Positions 32,060 through 41,377 of a stretch of DNA of 64,000 nt are shown here, piece after piece. A model generated the notes under the pieces. It did not search any database, was not told where the DNA came from, and saw only the letters and a list, made by a program, of their open reading frames with translations. Every line of letters begins with the position of its first letter. The stretch's first letter is position 1. Position numbers and translations under genes: made by a program. The DNA comes from Bacteroidales bacterium (GTDB lineage: Bacteria > Bacteroidota > Bacteroidia > Bacteroidales > ML635J-15). The stretch is from NCBI GenBank assembly GCA_017551515.1, contig JAFZLK010000022.1, positions 44,056-108,055 on the forward strand, given 5' to 3'.

Positions 32060-32869
32060 CTATTTCTTGTTTTTAGCAATTATTTCCCTTAATTTTTCTA
32101 CTGTTATTGTCCCCTTGCGGTGCAGCATGGCGTGGCAGTTGGGGCATACAGGCACAAGGTCTTTGGCGGAGTCTATCTCGTACACGCCACCGCGTTCCGA
32201 AACCGGCACAACATGATGCACATGTATAAACCCTTTGCCAAGTTCGCCATACACCTTTTCGAAATCCATATCGCACACTGCGCATTTGCATCCTTTTTTG
32301 TCGATACATTCCTGCCTTGCATTTATGTTGCGTTCGTATTTAACAAGAGTGCATCTTGAAACCTTGCCCTCTGTCAGCAGCCGAGAATCATTGCATTCCA
32401 AGCATTCGTCAATGATGGCGTTTGCAACATTAAGGATGTATTCGAGCGCCTTGCCGCCAATCCTATGCTGTCCCTGCACACTGAAACTATTGTCTATTTG
32501 TTTTATTCTCTTGTAAGTCAAGTCAATGCTGTTAATCTCCTCAATAATTTCCAGCAAGCAGCTATGCTTGTATTTGGCTATAGTTTCCTTTTTCGCCTTT
32601 TCGTTTCTCCAGAACTTATTCTCATTGTAAGGCGGAACGGGGTTTTCCAAGTAAGGTACAACCACCTTCATAAGAAATGTTATTTTGCTTATGGGTGCGC
32701 AATCGTACAAAAATACGAAATCACCCTTCTTCAAATTAGGCTTTTCTGTGTTGCTTGTCAGATGCCACAATATTCGATTGTGTTTCTTAAGGCATGCTTC
32801 CACATCAAAATCTGCCGATTTGTAAGGAAAAATCCAATAATTCCTTTCTTTTTCAATTTTATTGTCCAT
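32060..32869 (-). CDS. HNH endonuclease with N-terminal EVE/PUA-like domain (predicted modification-dependent nuclease)
   Basis: The protein has 269 residues. The N-terminal 110 residues (NYWIFPYKSADFDVEACLKK, ILWHLTSN, LKKGDFVFLYDCAPISKITF, LMKVV) look like an EVE/PUA-type fold, which reads modified bases. The C-terminal part is a McrA-like HNH: CAVCDMDFEKVYGELGKGFI, then HVHHVVPVSERGG, DLVPVCPNCHAMLHR, with the CxxC...HH...CxxC zinc-binding layout. EVE-HNH fusions are known or predicted type IV restriction enzymes that cut phage DNA with modified cytosine. The domain call at the N-terminus is by eye and less sure than the HNH. It stands alone, next to a repeat-rich gene-free region. Confidence 0.8.
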   Translation of the reverse strand: MDNKIEKERNYWIFPYKSADFDVEACLKKHNRILWHLTSNTEKPNLKKGDFVFLYDCAPISKITFLMKVVVPYLENPVPPYNENKFWRNEKAKKETIAKYKHSCLLEIIEEINSIDLTYKRIKQIDNSFSVQGQHRIGGKALEYILNVANAIIDECLECNDSRLLTEGKVSRCTLVKYERNINARQECIDKKGCKCAVCDMDFEKVYGELGKGFIHVHHVVPVSERGGVYEIDSAKDLVPVCPNCHAMLHRKGTITVEKLREIIAKNKK

Positions 32870-32990
32870 ATATACAATGTTTTTAAGTTTAAATTATACA
32901 TTTTTTCGGTACAAATGTCCGCTATTTATCTCAATACCACAAGGTTCTTATTTGGTTCTTTTTCGTAATGGCTCTTTGCCGATTGTTGGG

Positions 32991-33025
32991 GTTCACGGCA
33001 TAAAAATAAAAAACCGTGAACTTTT
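32991..33025 (+). terminator. Hairpin with T-rich tail
   Basis: GTTCACGG (32991-32998) pairs with CCGTGAAC (33014-33021), followed by TTTTATTTT. No rightward gene precedes it nearby, so it may belong to an unrecognised transcript or to the repeat element that follows. Confidence 0.5.
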
Positions 33026-33032
33026 ATTTTGT

Positions 33033-33141
33033 TTCTGAGGTCCTAGACTACCCGTTGCCACAAATATAGAAAGCTCACGATTACTCGCGAGCATTTCCGC
33101 CTTTTTTAAGTGGCAACGCTGAAATTGTCTAGGTTTCAGAA
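33033..33141. repeat. 109-bp nested inverted repeat
   Basis: The nested pairs are TTCTGA (33033-33038) with TCAGAA (33136-33141), CCTAGAC (33042-33048) with GTCTAGG (33127-33133), CGTTGCCAC (33053-33061) with GTGGCAACG (33110-33118), and GCTCACGA (33073-33080) with TCGCGAGC (33085-33092, one G-U). It has no coding content. It is a candidate structured RNA or the relic of a palindromic mobile element. Confidence 0.65.
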
Positions 33142-33320
33142 TTCTCCAAAAAAGCAAAAACGCCTTTATATCTTTATATTTCAATCAAATATCAGTTTCT
33201 ATTTCATTGGCAAATGTTTTTTATGCGTTATACATAAGTGTTAAATTTCAGGGCAAATATAATGGATTCGGATGATAATACAAAAGAAAAAGGAAATTTG
33301 TTTGAGGGGGGAAAACGTTG

Positions 33321-33370
33321 AGACGCAAAATTTTGCGTCTGTACGTTTGTAGTCCCGTTGCGTGCAACGG
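33321..33370. repeat. REP-like palindromes
   Basis: AGACGCAAAATTTTGCGTCT (33321-33340) is a perfect 20-base palindrome. CCGTTGC-GT-GCAACGG follows at 33355-33370. Palindromes of the first type are, from memory, scattered in many Bacteroidetes and cyanobacterial genomes. Confidence 0.7.
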
Positions 33371-33990
33371 CAAACGGATGTTGAGGAGGTTCAAGTGATT
33401 CAAGGATTTAATGATTTGATGATTTGAGGATTCAAGGGATTTGATGGGGTTTATGATGGTTTGAAATGGTTTGATGGTTGTTTGAAATTGTTCAAGGATT
33501 CAAAGGTTCAAGGGTTCAAAGGTTCAAGGATTTGAGGATTTGAAGATTCAAGGGATTGTTTCTAAGTTTCTATGGCTTCGCCGTTTCTATGGGCTAAAGC
33601 CCGTTTCTGGGTTTCTATGTTTGATTGGCTACGCCGTTTATGGATTTGAGATGGTTTGAAATTGTTCAAGGGTTAGAGGGTTCAAAGGTTCAAGGATTTG
33701 AAAATTTGATGATTTGAGGTTGTTTCTGGTTTCTATGGCTTCGCCGTTTCTATGGGCAAAGCCCGTTTCTGGGTTTTGGAATGCCCTATCGGGCAGAACG
33801 GCGAAACCCTCAGCGTAGTTAAATCTAACAAATCTTTTCAAATTTGACAAATAGATTTGAAAGATTTGTGCCGATTTGTGAGATTTCTCGCGTAGCGACT
33901 ACCATTGCGTCGTTGCGCGCAAAGACCTCCACAATTTGTTCCATTACCAAATTGTTTTGAGGGTGTTTGGGATGAGTTATGTTTTCTAGT
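33371..33990. repeat. Gene-free GGTTCAAGG/GATTTGA low-complexity tract
   Basis: About 600 bases of degenerate repeats: TTTGATG, GGTTCAAGG and TTGAAATTG words, alternating with mini-hairpins (GGCTTCGCC, GGGCTAAAGCCC) joined by GTTTCTATG. No open frame of substance and no promoter-like box stands out. It belongs to the same family as 6941-7250. Confidence 0.7.
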
Positions 33991-35268
33991 TTATTGCTTA
34001 TTCATCAAGCGTTTGGTTTCTCTCAATTCCTTTTGCAACAGTTCCATTCGCTCTTTCAACTGTTCCTGCGTAGGCAACATGTCCTTGATGCGAATGTTAT
34101 TGTATGTTGCCACACCAATAGGAGTGCTAATGCCGTGGAACGACCACTGTACATCAGTCTTGTTCATATCGGAACAAATCAGCAAACCAATGGTCGGATT
34201 GTCGTCCGTAGCTTTCAGTAACTCATCAACTGCGTTGACATAGTAGTTCAACTTACCGGCAAACTCCGGTTCAAAAGGCATCACCTTTATTTCGCACGCC
34301 ACATAACAACGAAGCCTTATATGGTAAAATAGCAAGTCTATTTTCCGCGAGCGACCACCTACGACAACTTCTTTCTGTCGCCCTATAAATGCAAAGCCCG
34401 TCCCCATCTCAAGAAGTAGGTCTGTAACATTTTGGGTTAGAGCATTCTCCAGTTCCGCCTCATCATATATCTCATGTCCAACTGTAGCAAAGCCGAAATC
34501 GTAGTTCTCTTTCAGCACTTCCTGCACCAAACTGCTTTGTAGAGAGAGAAGATGTTCTGTAAAGTTATTCAATATTTTACCCTGATGCTCGTAAAGATTG
34601 GATTTTATGCAGTTAATAAGCGCGGAACGGCTTAATCCCTGCTCTATAGTCTTTCCGATGTAGAACAATGCTTCCTCAATAGACTTGCATTTCGATATTA
34701 TTTCCACATGATGCCGCCATGGAACCAAAGCAAATGGTAATGGGAATTCTGCAACAGCTTGTTGCAGTTTTGTATCATCTATTTCTCTACCAAGCTGGTA
34801 GAGTTTTGTATCATCTATTTCTCTACCAAGCTGGTAGAGTTTTGTATCATCTATTTCTGCACCAAGTTGGTGCAGTTTTTGAAAATGCTGATTTTCAATC
34901 TGTTGTAATTCTGCACCAAGCTGGTGCAGAATTAAAGAGTCATCTGCCGTATAAAACAAATACCACTGTTTCATACTCCATAAATTACGAACAGAGAATC
35001 CGTCTGCATCGGGAAACTCCCTTTGCAAATCCAGACTCAACTGTTCCACCACACCAGCCCCCCAGCGTTCTTCGGCCTTTTTCTGCACAAGGTCACGACC
35101 CAATTGCCTGTTGAACAGAAGTTTCTCGCTATTTACCCTGACAGCCGCCTTCACTTGCGCCGAACGATAACGCTGTTTTATTTCCGCCATCCACTTCGCA
35201 TAATCAGTATCGATATGAATGTCGTGCGACTTAACCATAAGGGGCTGTTCTATGTTGTTGTCTTCCAT
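33991..35268 (-). CDS. DUF1016 (YhcG-type) PD-(D/E)XK nuclease, intact
   Basis: The protein has 425 residues. The N-terminal DUF1016_N has YRSAQVKAAVRVNSEKLLFN, GRDLVQKKAEERWGAGVVEQ and FSVRNLWSMKQWYLFY. The middle holds a repeated HQLGAEI/YQLGREIDDTKL helix array. The C-terminal nuclease domain has LLEMGTGFAFIGRQKEV, RKIDLLFYHIRLRCYVACEIK (the D...E-x-K core, quoted in part) and NPTIGLLICSD. Compared with the broken gene at 3648-4675 it is complete. DUF1016 proteins are nucleases that recur near restriction systems and are associated with phage defence. The gene sits between repeat tracts and has no evident operon partner. Confidence 0.88.
   Translation of the reverse strand: MEDNNIEQPLMVKSHDIHIDTDYAKWMAEIKQRYRSAQVKAAVRVNSEKLLFNRQLGRDLVQKKAEERWGAGVVEQLSLDLQREFPDADGFSVRNLWSMKQWYLFYTADDSLILHQLGAELQQIENQHFQKLHQLGAEIDDTKLYQLGREIDDTKLYQLGREIDDTKLQQAVAEFPLPFALVPWRHHVEIISKCKSIEEALFYIGKTIEQGLSRSALINCIKSNLYEHQGKILNNFTEHLLSLQSSLVQEVLKENYDFGFATVGHEIYDEAELENALTQNVTDLLLEMGTGFAFIGRQKEVVVGGRSRKIDLLFYHIRLRCYVACEIKVMPFEPEFAGKLNYYVNAVDELLKATDDNPTIGLLICSDMNKTDVQWSFHGISTPIGVATYNNIRIKDMLPTQEQLKERMELLQKELRETKRLMNKQ
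34767..34874. repeat. 36-bp in-frame tandem repeat inside the DUF1016 gene
   Basis: There are three units of 36 bases, the first two identical (34767-34802, 34803-34838) and the third varied (34839-34874). Each encodes 12 residues, giving IDDTKLYQLGRE-type repeats. Unit gain or loss keeps the frame. Confidence 0.9.
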
Positions 35269-35279
35269 AACTTCTTTTC

Positions 35280-35400
35280 TGGTTTCTAATTTCTAAGTTT
35301 AACTTCGTTGAGGGCTTCGCCGTTCTGTGGCTAAAGCCGTTTCTAAGTTTCTGGTTGTTTGAAATGGTTTGATATTGTTTATGGGTTTGAAAATTTGATA
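35280..35400. repeat. Short GTTTCTAAG/mini-hairpin tract
   Basis: Another instance of the dispersed family: GGTTTCTAATTTCTAAG, GGCTTCGCC, GGCTAAAGCC and TTTGAAATGG words between two minus-strand genes. Confidence 0.55.
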
Positions 35401-35421
35401 ATTTAATGATTCAACTTTTTA

Positions 35422-36909
35422 TTATTTCGTAACCTTATATTCCTTTGTAAATAACAGCAATACCGTGAAAATCTCCAACCTGCCGACAAGCATCATGCCA
35501 GAAAGTATCCACTTGGCAACATCTGGAATTGCGGCAAAAGTTATCGCAGGGTCAGCACCAGGACCAATATTACTCATAGCCGAGAAACAAGAAACAAACG
35601 AACTTGTAAAGTCCATTCCCAAACAAGTAAGCAATAAAGTGGCGACTAAAACGGTGATTATGTACATCATTATGAATGCCATAACACGCATAACCGTCCT
35701 GTCATCAATCGAACGCTTCGACATTTTCACGGGAATCACCGCCTGCGGATGGAGTTGGCGCTTAAGGTCAGCCCTAAGGTTTTTCACTGCAATTGCAATA
35801 CGCGAAACCTTGATACCACCGCTCGTAGAACCCGAACATCCGCCGACAGCCATAAGAAGCACTGTCGGAATTATAAATGCCTGTCCCCATGACGCATAGT
35901 CGAAGCAACTTGCTTGATAACCAGATGACGTCATTATTGACACCACATTGAACAGCGATGCACGGAAAGTCTCCTCGAAGCCCATCGGGAAAGATGAAAG
36001 TTGGTCGGCTGTAAGCACCGTTGTGTATTCCAGCGAGTAGAACATCAACATAAAAAGTGCCACAGCAAAAAACATAATACTAAAATACCAACGCATTTCC
36101 TCGTTCTGACGGAAAGCCTTGAATCGCCCGACAATTAAGAAATAGTAGAGCGCCAGCGTAAGTCCGCACATTGCCATGAACAGCGTACACATATATTCTA
36201 TGTACGGCGATGCCCAATAGCCTATGCTTGCCTGATGCGTGCTGAAACCGCCAGTAGCAACCGTTGTCATCGAATGACATACGGCATCGAAAAGGTTCAT
36301 CGGTCCGAGATAGTATGCTACAAAGCAAAGCACGGTAAGCACAATGTAGATAACCCAAAGTTTCTGTGCAGTGTTGCGAATGCGAGAACCTAGTTTATCC
36401 ACCTCTATTCCAGGCGATTCTGCCGAAAACAACTGAGTTTCATGTGCCTTGTTCTTCTGCGAGAAAAAAGCCATTGTCAGCACAATAACACCCAATCCGC
36501 CAAGCCATTGCGTAATGCTACGCCACAACAATATTCCGTGTGGCTGCGAATCGATGTCATTCATAACCGTAGCACCTGTGGTTGTAAATCCCGACATTGT
36601 CTCGAAAAACGCATCGGAAACATTGTCGAACGCGCCACTCATAAGATATGGCACCATTCCCAATACCGTCAGAATCAACCAAGTAAGCGTAACAATAAAG
36701 AAATTATCTTCTTTGCGCAGTTTTTTAGTTGTCTTGCGTCCAAGCAAAAAAAGGATAAAACCAATGGCGAAAGTTGCGAGCGCTGGAACCAGCAAAGGAA
36801 TAAAATCCTTTTCGCCATAGTTGACATTATAGTACAGAGCGACGAATGCCGATGCCAACATCAGTATCGACACTATCACAAGATTCTGTCCTATAATCTT
36901 CTTTTTCAT
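35422..36909 (-). CDS. trkH: Trk-type potassium uptake protein TrkH
   Basis: The protein has 495 residues and about ten to twelve membrane segments, beginning LVIVSILMLASAFVALYY. Selectivity-filter-type loops include ETMSGFTTTGATVM, SMTTVATGGFSTHQ, GGCSGSTSGGIKV and FSAMSNIGPG, the four pore loops of the TrkH/KtrB superfamily. It forms the K+-translocating subunit in the inner membrane; a TrkA regulatory subunit is needed but is not in this window. No clear -7 box is seen upstream, where ACGATTTACGAT-like repeats lie (36965-37000). I am confident of the family. Confidence 0.95.
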   Translation of the reverse strand: MKKKIIGQNLVIVSILMLASAFVALYYNVNYGEKDFIPLLVPALATFAIGFILFLLGRKTTKKLRKEDNFFIVTLTWLILTVLGMVPYLMSGAFDNVSDAFFETMSGFTTTGATVMNDIDSQPHGILLWRSITQWLGGLGVIVLTMAFFSQKNKAHETQLFSAESPGIEVDKLGSRIRNTAQKLWVIYIVLTVLCFVAYYLGPMNLFDAVCHSMTTVATGGFSTHQASIGYWASPYIEYMCTLFMAMCGLTLALYYFLIVGRFKAFRQNEEMRWYFSIMFFAVALFMLMFYSLEYTTVLTADQLSSFPMGFEETFRASLFNVVSIMTSSGYQASCFDYASWGQAFIIPTVLLMAVGGCSGSTSGGIKVSRIAIAVKNLRADLKRQLHPQAVIPVKMSKRSIDDRTVMRVMAFIMMYIITVLVATLLLTCLGMDFTSSFVSCFSAMSNIGPGADPAITFAAIPDVAKWILSGMMLVGRLEIFTVLLLFTKEYKVTK

Positions 36910-37256
36910 TACATTAAGTCAAAATGCATAAAAATGCACATTGCATAATAAATTTGCAAAGATAAGGATTATTTACGATTCACGAATGACGATTTACGAT
37001 TTTAGACTGATTGTAGATATTACACCAATATACGCACAAAAAAAGGACTAGATTTTATTCATCAGAAGTCATTAAAACTCAAACATTTACACAATATATT
37101 CACTTTTATGCAAAAGGACAGGCAACCCGAAAAAATTATCTTCGTTATAAGCATAAAGATTTATGGCACAATTTTTTACATTTTTTTGTTCCATATTTCA
37201 AAAAAAAATTATATGTTTGCTCACTTAAATGAAAGTGTAACTTTATACATTTGATT
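36910..37256. promoter_or_regulatory. Divergent intergenic region with promoter for the PKD/SprB protein
   Basis: This region of about 350 bases has no gene. At 36970-37010 short ACGATTTACGAT repeats occur, like those near 330-360. TATGTTTG (37212-37219), with a TTTG at 37185-37188, is a plausible rightward promoter, 37 bases before the ATG at 37257. The rest is AT-rich without obvious structure. Confidence 0.5.
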
Positions 37257-39821
37257 ATGAAGAAGGTTATCATCATATTGCTCGCATTAATCTGCTACAT
37301 ATCAGCAGATTATGCATACGCGCAGCAACCAGTTAGACGCATCTGCACTGACGAAGAATTAGTGTTCAATGTAACGCACAACGATGTCATTTGTGACGGC
37401 ACAGAGTCCACTGCCATGGTAAATATAGAACACTCCAACCATGGAAACACCAATGTTTTCTGGTTCGAATGGTCAACTGGCGAAATTTCACAAGTCATTC
37501 CAATATACAATTCGGGACAATATTCAGTAACCGTTACCGACACATACAATGCCTGCTCAAAAACCGAAAACTTTGAAGTTCTTCAAGCACCTGCCGTAAA
37601 TGTTAGCATTACAAAGACAGATGTAACCTGCTACGGTCAAAACGATGGCATAATGATAGCAATTGTCAATGGTGGCACCGAACCTTACTCGTACTCATGG
37701 TCAACAACTTTACATAGCGATACCATAACAAACCTCATCCCTGGCACATACTCGGTCACTGTAACTGACAACAATGATTGTACGGCACGAGCCACTGCAT
37801 CTATAGTGGAACCCACACGATTCCTCTACTCAATTTCACCAGCACAAGGCATCTGCCGTGGTTCCGAAACGACCATAACAGCAACAGCAACCGGCGGAAC
37901 CGAACCATACACATACGAATGGGATGACGGCACTACCGGAATAGGCAACAGAATAGTATCACCAGACTCTACAAGCGCATACACCGTCAGCATTACCGAT
38001 GCAAACGGCTGCACAAACGCACCACAAACAACACGAGTCATTGTCAGCCAGCCGATTGAAATGAATCCAGAAATACACAACATTTTATGCCACGGAGAAT
38101 GCAATGGCTCGGCAGTCCTTAATATTCACGGAGGTATTCCGCCATTCACATACACATGGGACAGCAATACCGACTACATCGAGAACTTATGCGCTGGAAG
38201 TTACGCAATGACAATCACCGACTTATATAATTGCACGGCAAGCACGTCCTTTGTAATCACCGAACCAGACACCATATATGTGGCTACAATTTCCGGACCT
38301 GCAAGCTGCTTCGGATACAACGACGGATTCGTTCAGGTCAATGCCACAGGAGGTGTGCATTTCACAAACGGACGCGATGATTATCATTACTTATGGGATG
38401 ACGGACAAACTACGGTACACGCAAACATGGGCGCTGGATACCACACAGTAACCGTTAGCGATGCCAATGGTTGCACCCACACGGGAACAGCTTTCGTTGA
38501 CCAGCCACAAGCAATATACGTAACCGACCCGACACCAAACGGCGGTACTATCTGCATCGGTGAAACCCTTCATGTATATGCGAATGCCACAGGTGGCGAA
38601 GGTCCTTACGAATTTGTATGGAGAGGTCCAGATGATTTTATTTGGTACGGACACAACTTCTCGGCTTCTCCGACAACGACATCGACATACACGCTTGATG
38701 TTACAGATATACACGGCTGTACGGCAGCACGCAAACAAATGACAATCAACGTCAACTCTCCTATCGAAATTTTATCGGTAACACAGGAAAACGACGAAAT
38801 ATGCAAGGGCGACAAGATTGTTTTCGACGTTGAAATTGCCGGTGGCAACGGTGGACCATACAGAATAACATCTGACGAATACGGTATAATAACAACACCA
38901 TGCAGTATATATGCGCCAGCAACAGGTTTCTACTCATTCACCGTCAGTGATGCCTGCGGTTCGCCAACAGCACGCGATTCCGTATATGCACTCGTTCACC
39001 CATTGCCCGATGTTGGATTCTATTCCGACAAGTCGGCTTCTTGTCCCCCGGGAACATTCCAGTTTTACGAAATATCCGATGAAAGTGCCAACCAGACTTA
39101 CCTGTGGGACTTTGGAAACGAAAGAACTTCATCGGTTAAAAACCCAAGACAGACTTTCGATGAAACTGGGTCGTACAATGTATCGCTAACAGTAACTTCC
39201 GATTTCGGATGTAGCAACACAAAGACTAAAAACAACATGATTGTAATCTACGAGGAGCCAAGGGCTGAATTTGTTATAGACCCCGACTTGACTTCAATTC
39301 TTACAACCGAAATTAAATTCATCAACTACTCGGAAGGCGGAACAACCTACTTGTGGAACTTCGGTGACGGAAACACAAGCATCTGGTCAAACGAAACTCA
39401 GATACACACTTACGAAAAAGCTGGCGACTATACAGCAATGCTCGTTGCAAAGAACAAGTATCAGTGCGTAGATACAGCATACAAAAAATTAAGCATCACC
39501 AATGTATATACATTCTATGCACCGACGGCATTCACACCTAACGGCGATGGCGACAACGACTTCTTCTATATCAGCGGAAACGGAATCGATGATAATAATT
39601 TCGAACTTACCGTATATAACCGTTACGGAGAAAGAATGTTCAAGACCACTACATTCGACATGGAATCGCCACAAAGCATGGCTTGGGACGGCACAAACGA
39701 CGGAAGCATACTCAAAGGCGACAAGATTGCAACTACAGGTCCATACAACTGGGTATGCAAATTCCTCGACTTCACAGGCAAACCTCACGAAAAGAAAGGC
39801 ACTGTATTTTTGCTGAAATAA
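37257..39821 (+). CDS. Large SprB-repeat/PKD adhesin-like protein with T9SS type B sorting domain
   Basis: The protein has 854 residues from the ATG at 37257. A signal peptide (MKKVIIILLALICYISADYA) leads into five or so SprB-type repeats (DVTCYGQNDGIMIAIVNGG..., PYSYSWS, LIPGTYSVTVTDNN). Two PKD domains follow (TYLWDFGNERTSSV, TTYLWNFGDGNTSIW). The C-terminus is the gliding-motility/type B sorting domain: FYAPTAFTPNGDGDNDFF to YNRYGERMFKTT and GPYNWVCKFLDFTGK. It should be exported by the type IX system to the cell surface. Its function may be adhesion or polysaccharide binding; no catalytic domain is seen. It is 35 bases upstream of a lipoprotein gene, so it probably heads a three-gene operon. 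Confidence 0.93.
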   Translation: MKKVIIILLALICYISADYAYAQQPVRRICTDEELVFNVTHNDVICDGTESTAMVNIEHSNHGNTNVFWFEWSTGEISQVIPIYNSGQYSVTVTDTYNACSKTENFEVLQAPAVNVSITKTDVTCYGQNDGIMIAIVNGGTEPYSYSWSTTLHSDTITNLIPGTYSVTVTDNNDCTARATASIVEPTRFLYSISPAQGICRGSETTITATATGGTEPYTYEWDDGTTGIGNRIVSPDSTSAYTVSITDANGCTNAPQTTRVIVSQPIEMNPEIHNILCHGECNGSAVLNIHGGIPPFTYTWDSNTDYIENLCAGSYAMTITDLYNCTASTSFVITEPDTIYVATISGPASCFGYNDGFVQVNATGGVHFTNGRDDYHYLWDDGQTTVHANMGAGYHTVTVSDANGCTHTGTAFVDQPQAIYVTDPTPNGGTICIGETLHVYANATGGEGPYEFVWRGPDDFIWYGHNFSASPTTTSTYTLDVTDIHGCTAARKQMTINVNSPIEILSVTQENDEICKGDKIVFDVEIAGGNGGPYRITSDEYGIITTPCSIYAPATGFYSFTVSDACGSPTARDSVYALVHPLPDVGFYSDKSASCPPGTFQFYEISDESANQTYLWDFGNERTSSVKNPRQTFDETGSYNVSLTVTSDFGCSNTKTKNNMIVIYEEPRAEFVIDPDLTSILTTEIKFINYSEGGTTYLWNFGDGNTSIWSNETQIHTYEKAGDYTAMLVAKNKYQCVDTAYKKLSITNVYTFYAPTAFTPNGDGDNDFFYISGNGIDDNNFELTVYNRYGERMFKTTTFDMESPQSMAWDGTNDGSILKGDKIATTGPYNWVCKFLDFTGKPHEKKGTVFLLK

Positions 39822-39856
39822 ATGCAATATCGTAACGAAAATTGCGTTTTATTCAC

Positions 39857-41377
39857 ATGAACAGACAGCTGACAATAATTATCATGGCGCTGATAGCAAT
39901 ATCGGCGTTATTTTCTTCATGCAGAAAGGAAATCTTTAGTAAAAACCCAGCAGACAAGCTTCTGTTCTCGACCGATACCGTTCAGTTTGACACAATTTTC
40001 ACAGGAATAGGCAGTACAACAAAGTATCTAATTGTAAAGAACCCTAATAAAAACAAGTCTATCAACATAGACTGCATCTACCTTGGTCGAGGCAGTTCTT
40101 CGAAATACAGGCTGAACATAGATGGACACACAACGGAAAAAGGATTCAAACTAGAAAATTACGCCATTATGCCAGGCGATTCCCTATTCATTTTCGTGGA
40201 AGTGACCATAAATCCCGGAACCGACGACATGGTAGAACAGGATTCTATAATTTTTGAATCAAACGGAAATACTCAAGATGTTGACCTTGTAGCATTTGGT
40301 CAAAATGTCACACTTTTGAGCGGACAGATGATAACACAAGACACCACATGGAATGCCGACAAGCCGGTGCTTATATACAATTCTGCGATGATAGATACTC
40401 TTGTCACGGTTACAGTGATGCCGGGTGCAAAAATCTATTTTCATAACAAGTCAAGTTTATTTGTAAAAGGAACGCTAAAATCAAATGGCGAAACCGGCAA
40501 CCGCGTAACATTCACAGGAGACCGTCTCGAAGAATACTACCGCTACACACCAGGACAATGGGGCGCATACCTGCAGGACGAAGTCGGTAATACCCGCGGA
40601 GTATACGGCGGAATACATCTGCTCGCCGGTTCACGCTACAACGAACTAAACAACACCGACATTACCAACGCTCTAATTGGAGTGCAGGTCGATTCTGTTG
40701 TTACCGCAGATGCGCCAACGTTGAAAATGAAGAATACCAACATCGAAAACTCCAAGATTGCAGGTCTGTATGCACTTGGAGCACATGTCGAAGCCGAAAA
40801 TTGCGTATTCGCAAATAGTTCGCAATATACAGTTGCATGCTGGATTGGCGGAAAATATTCCTTCATTCATTGCACCATGGCAAACTATTCGGTTGGCGTA
40901 CGACAAAATCCACAACTTTCACTTAACAACTACTACACTTACCGCGATACAAACGGCAACACTCAGATTTCGTACCGAGACCTTACCGAAGCTTATTTTG
41001 GCAACTGCATAATATACGGCTACAACAAGAATGAAGTCGGCTTCGATTTCGTAAGCGGAGCATCGGCAAATGTTCTGTTCGACAACTGCCTAATAAAGTA
41101 CGAAAACAGCTCGGAACTAATACAGTCTGCACCCTCATCATTCATAGACAACATTTTTAACGAAGACCCCAAATTTGCATCAACGACAAAACCATACCTA
41201 TATAATATATTAGAGGTGTCGGCAGCAAGAGACAGGGCAAAAGTCGCGATTTCGGAAACTATTCCTCTTGACCACGAAGGCACAAACAGAATGACATTCG
41301 ACGGCAAACCAGACATTGGTGCTTACGAATATGTTCCAGAAGAAGAAAGTAAATTTAGAATTTTCAGAAGAAAATGA
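39857..41377 (+). CDS. Lipoprotein with beta-helix (pectate-lyase-like) repeats
   Basis: The protein has 506 residues from the ATG at 39857; an upstream TTG at 39842 is less likely. Lipoprotein signal: MNRQLTIIIMALIAISALFS and then SC. The N-terminal third (DTVQFDTIFTGIGSTTKYLIV, NPGTDDMVEQDSIIFESNG) looks like an Ig-like domain. The rest has right-handed parallel beta-helix rungs (KIYFHNKSSLFVKGTLK, YGGIHLLAGSRYNEL, KMKNTNIENSKIAGLYALGA) and ends PDIGAYEYVPEE, a common close of such folds. No catalytic residues can be assigned. It is probably on the outer membrane, acting with the upstream adhesin. Its last 4 bases overlap the next gene. Confidence 0.85.
   Translation: MNRQLTIIIMALIAISALFSSCRKEIFSKNPADKLLFSTDTVQFDTIFTGIGSTTKYLIVKNPNKNKSINIDCIYLGRGSSSKYRLNIDGHTTEKGFKLENYAIMPGDSLFIFVEVTINPGTDDMVEQDSIIFESNGNTQDVDLVAFGQNVTLLSGQMITQDTTWNADKPVLIYNSAMIDTLVTVTVMPGAKIYFHNKSSLFVKGTLKSNGETGNRVTFTGDRLEEYYRYTPGQWGAYLQDEVGNTRGVYGGIHLLAGSRYNELNNTDITNALIGVQVDSVVTADAPTLKMKNTNIENSKIAGLYALGAHVEAENCVFANSSQYTVACWIGGKYSFIHCTMANYSVGVRQNPQLSLNNYYTYRDTNGNTQISYRDLTEAYFGNCIIYGYNKNEVGFDFVSGASANVLFDNCLIKYENSSELIQSAPSSFIDNIFNEDPKFASTTKPYLYNILEVSAARDRAKVAISETIPLDHEGTNRMTFDGKPDIGAYEYVPEEESKFRIFRRK

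Noticed and set aside
32870..33990. A tRNA or other classical RNA gene in the 1.1-kb gap
   Set aside because: No acceptor stem, D-loop or GTTCGAATC-type T-loop could be found; only inverted repeats and low-complexity DNA are visible.
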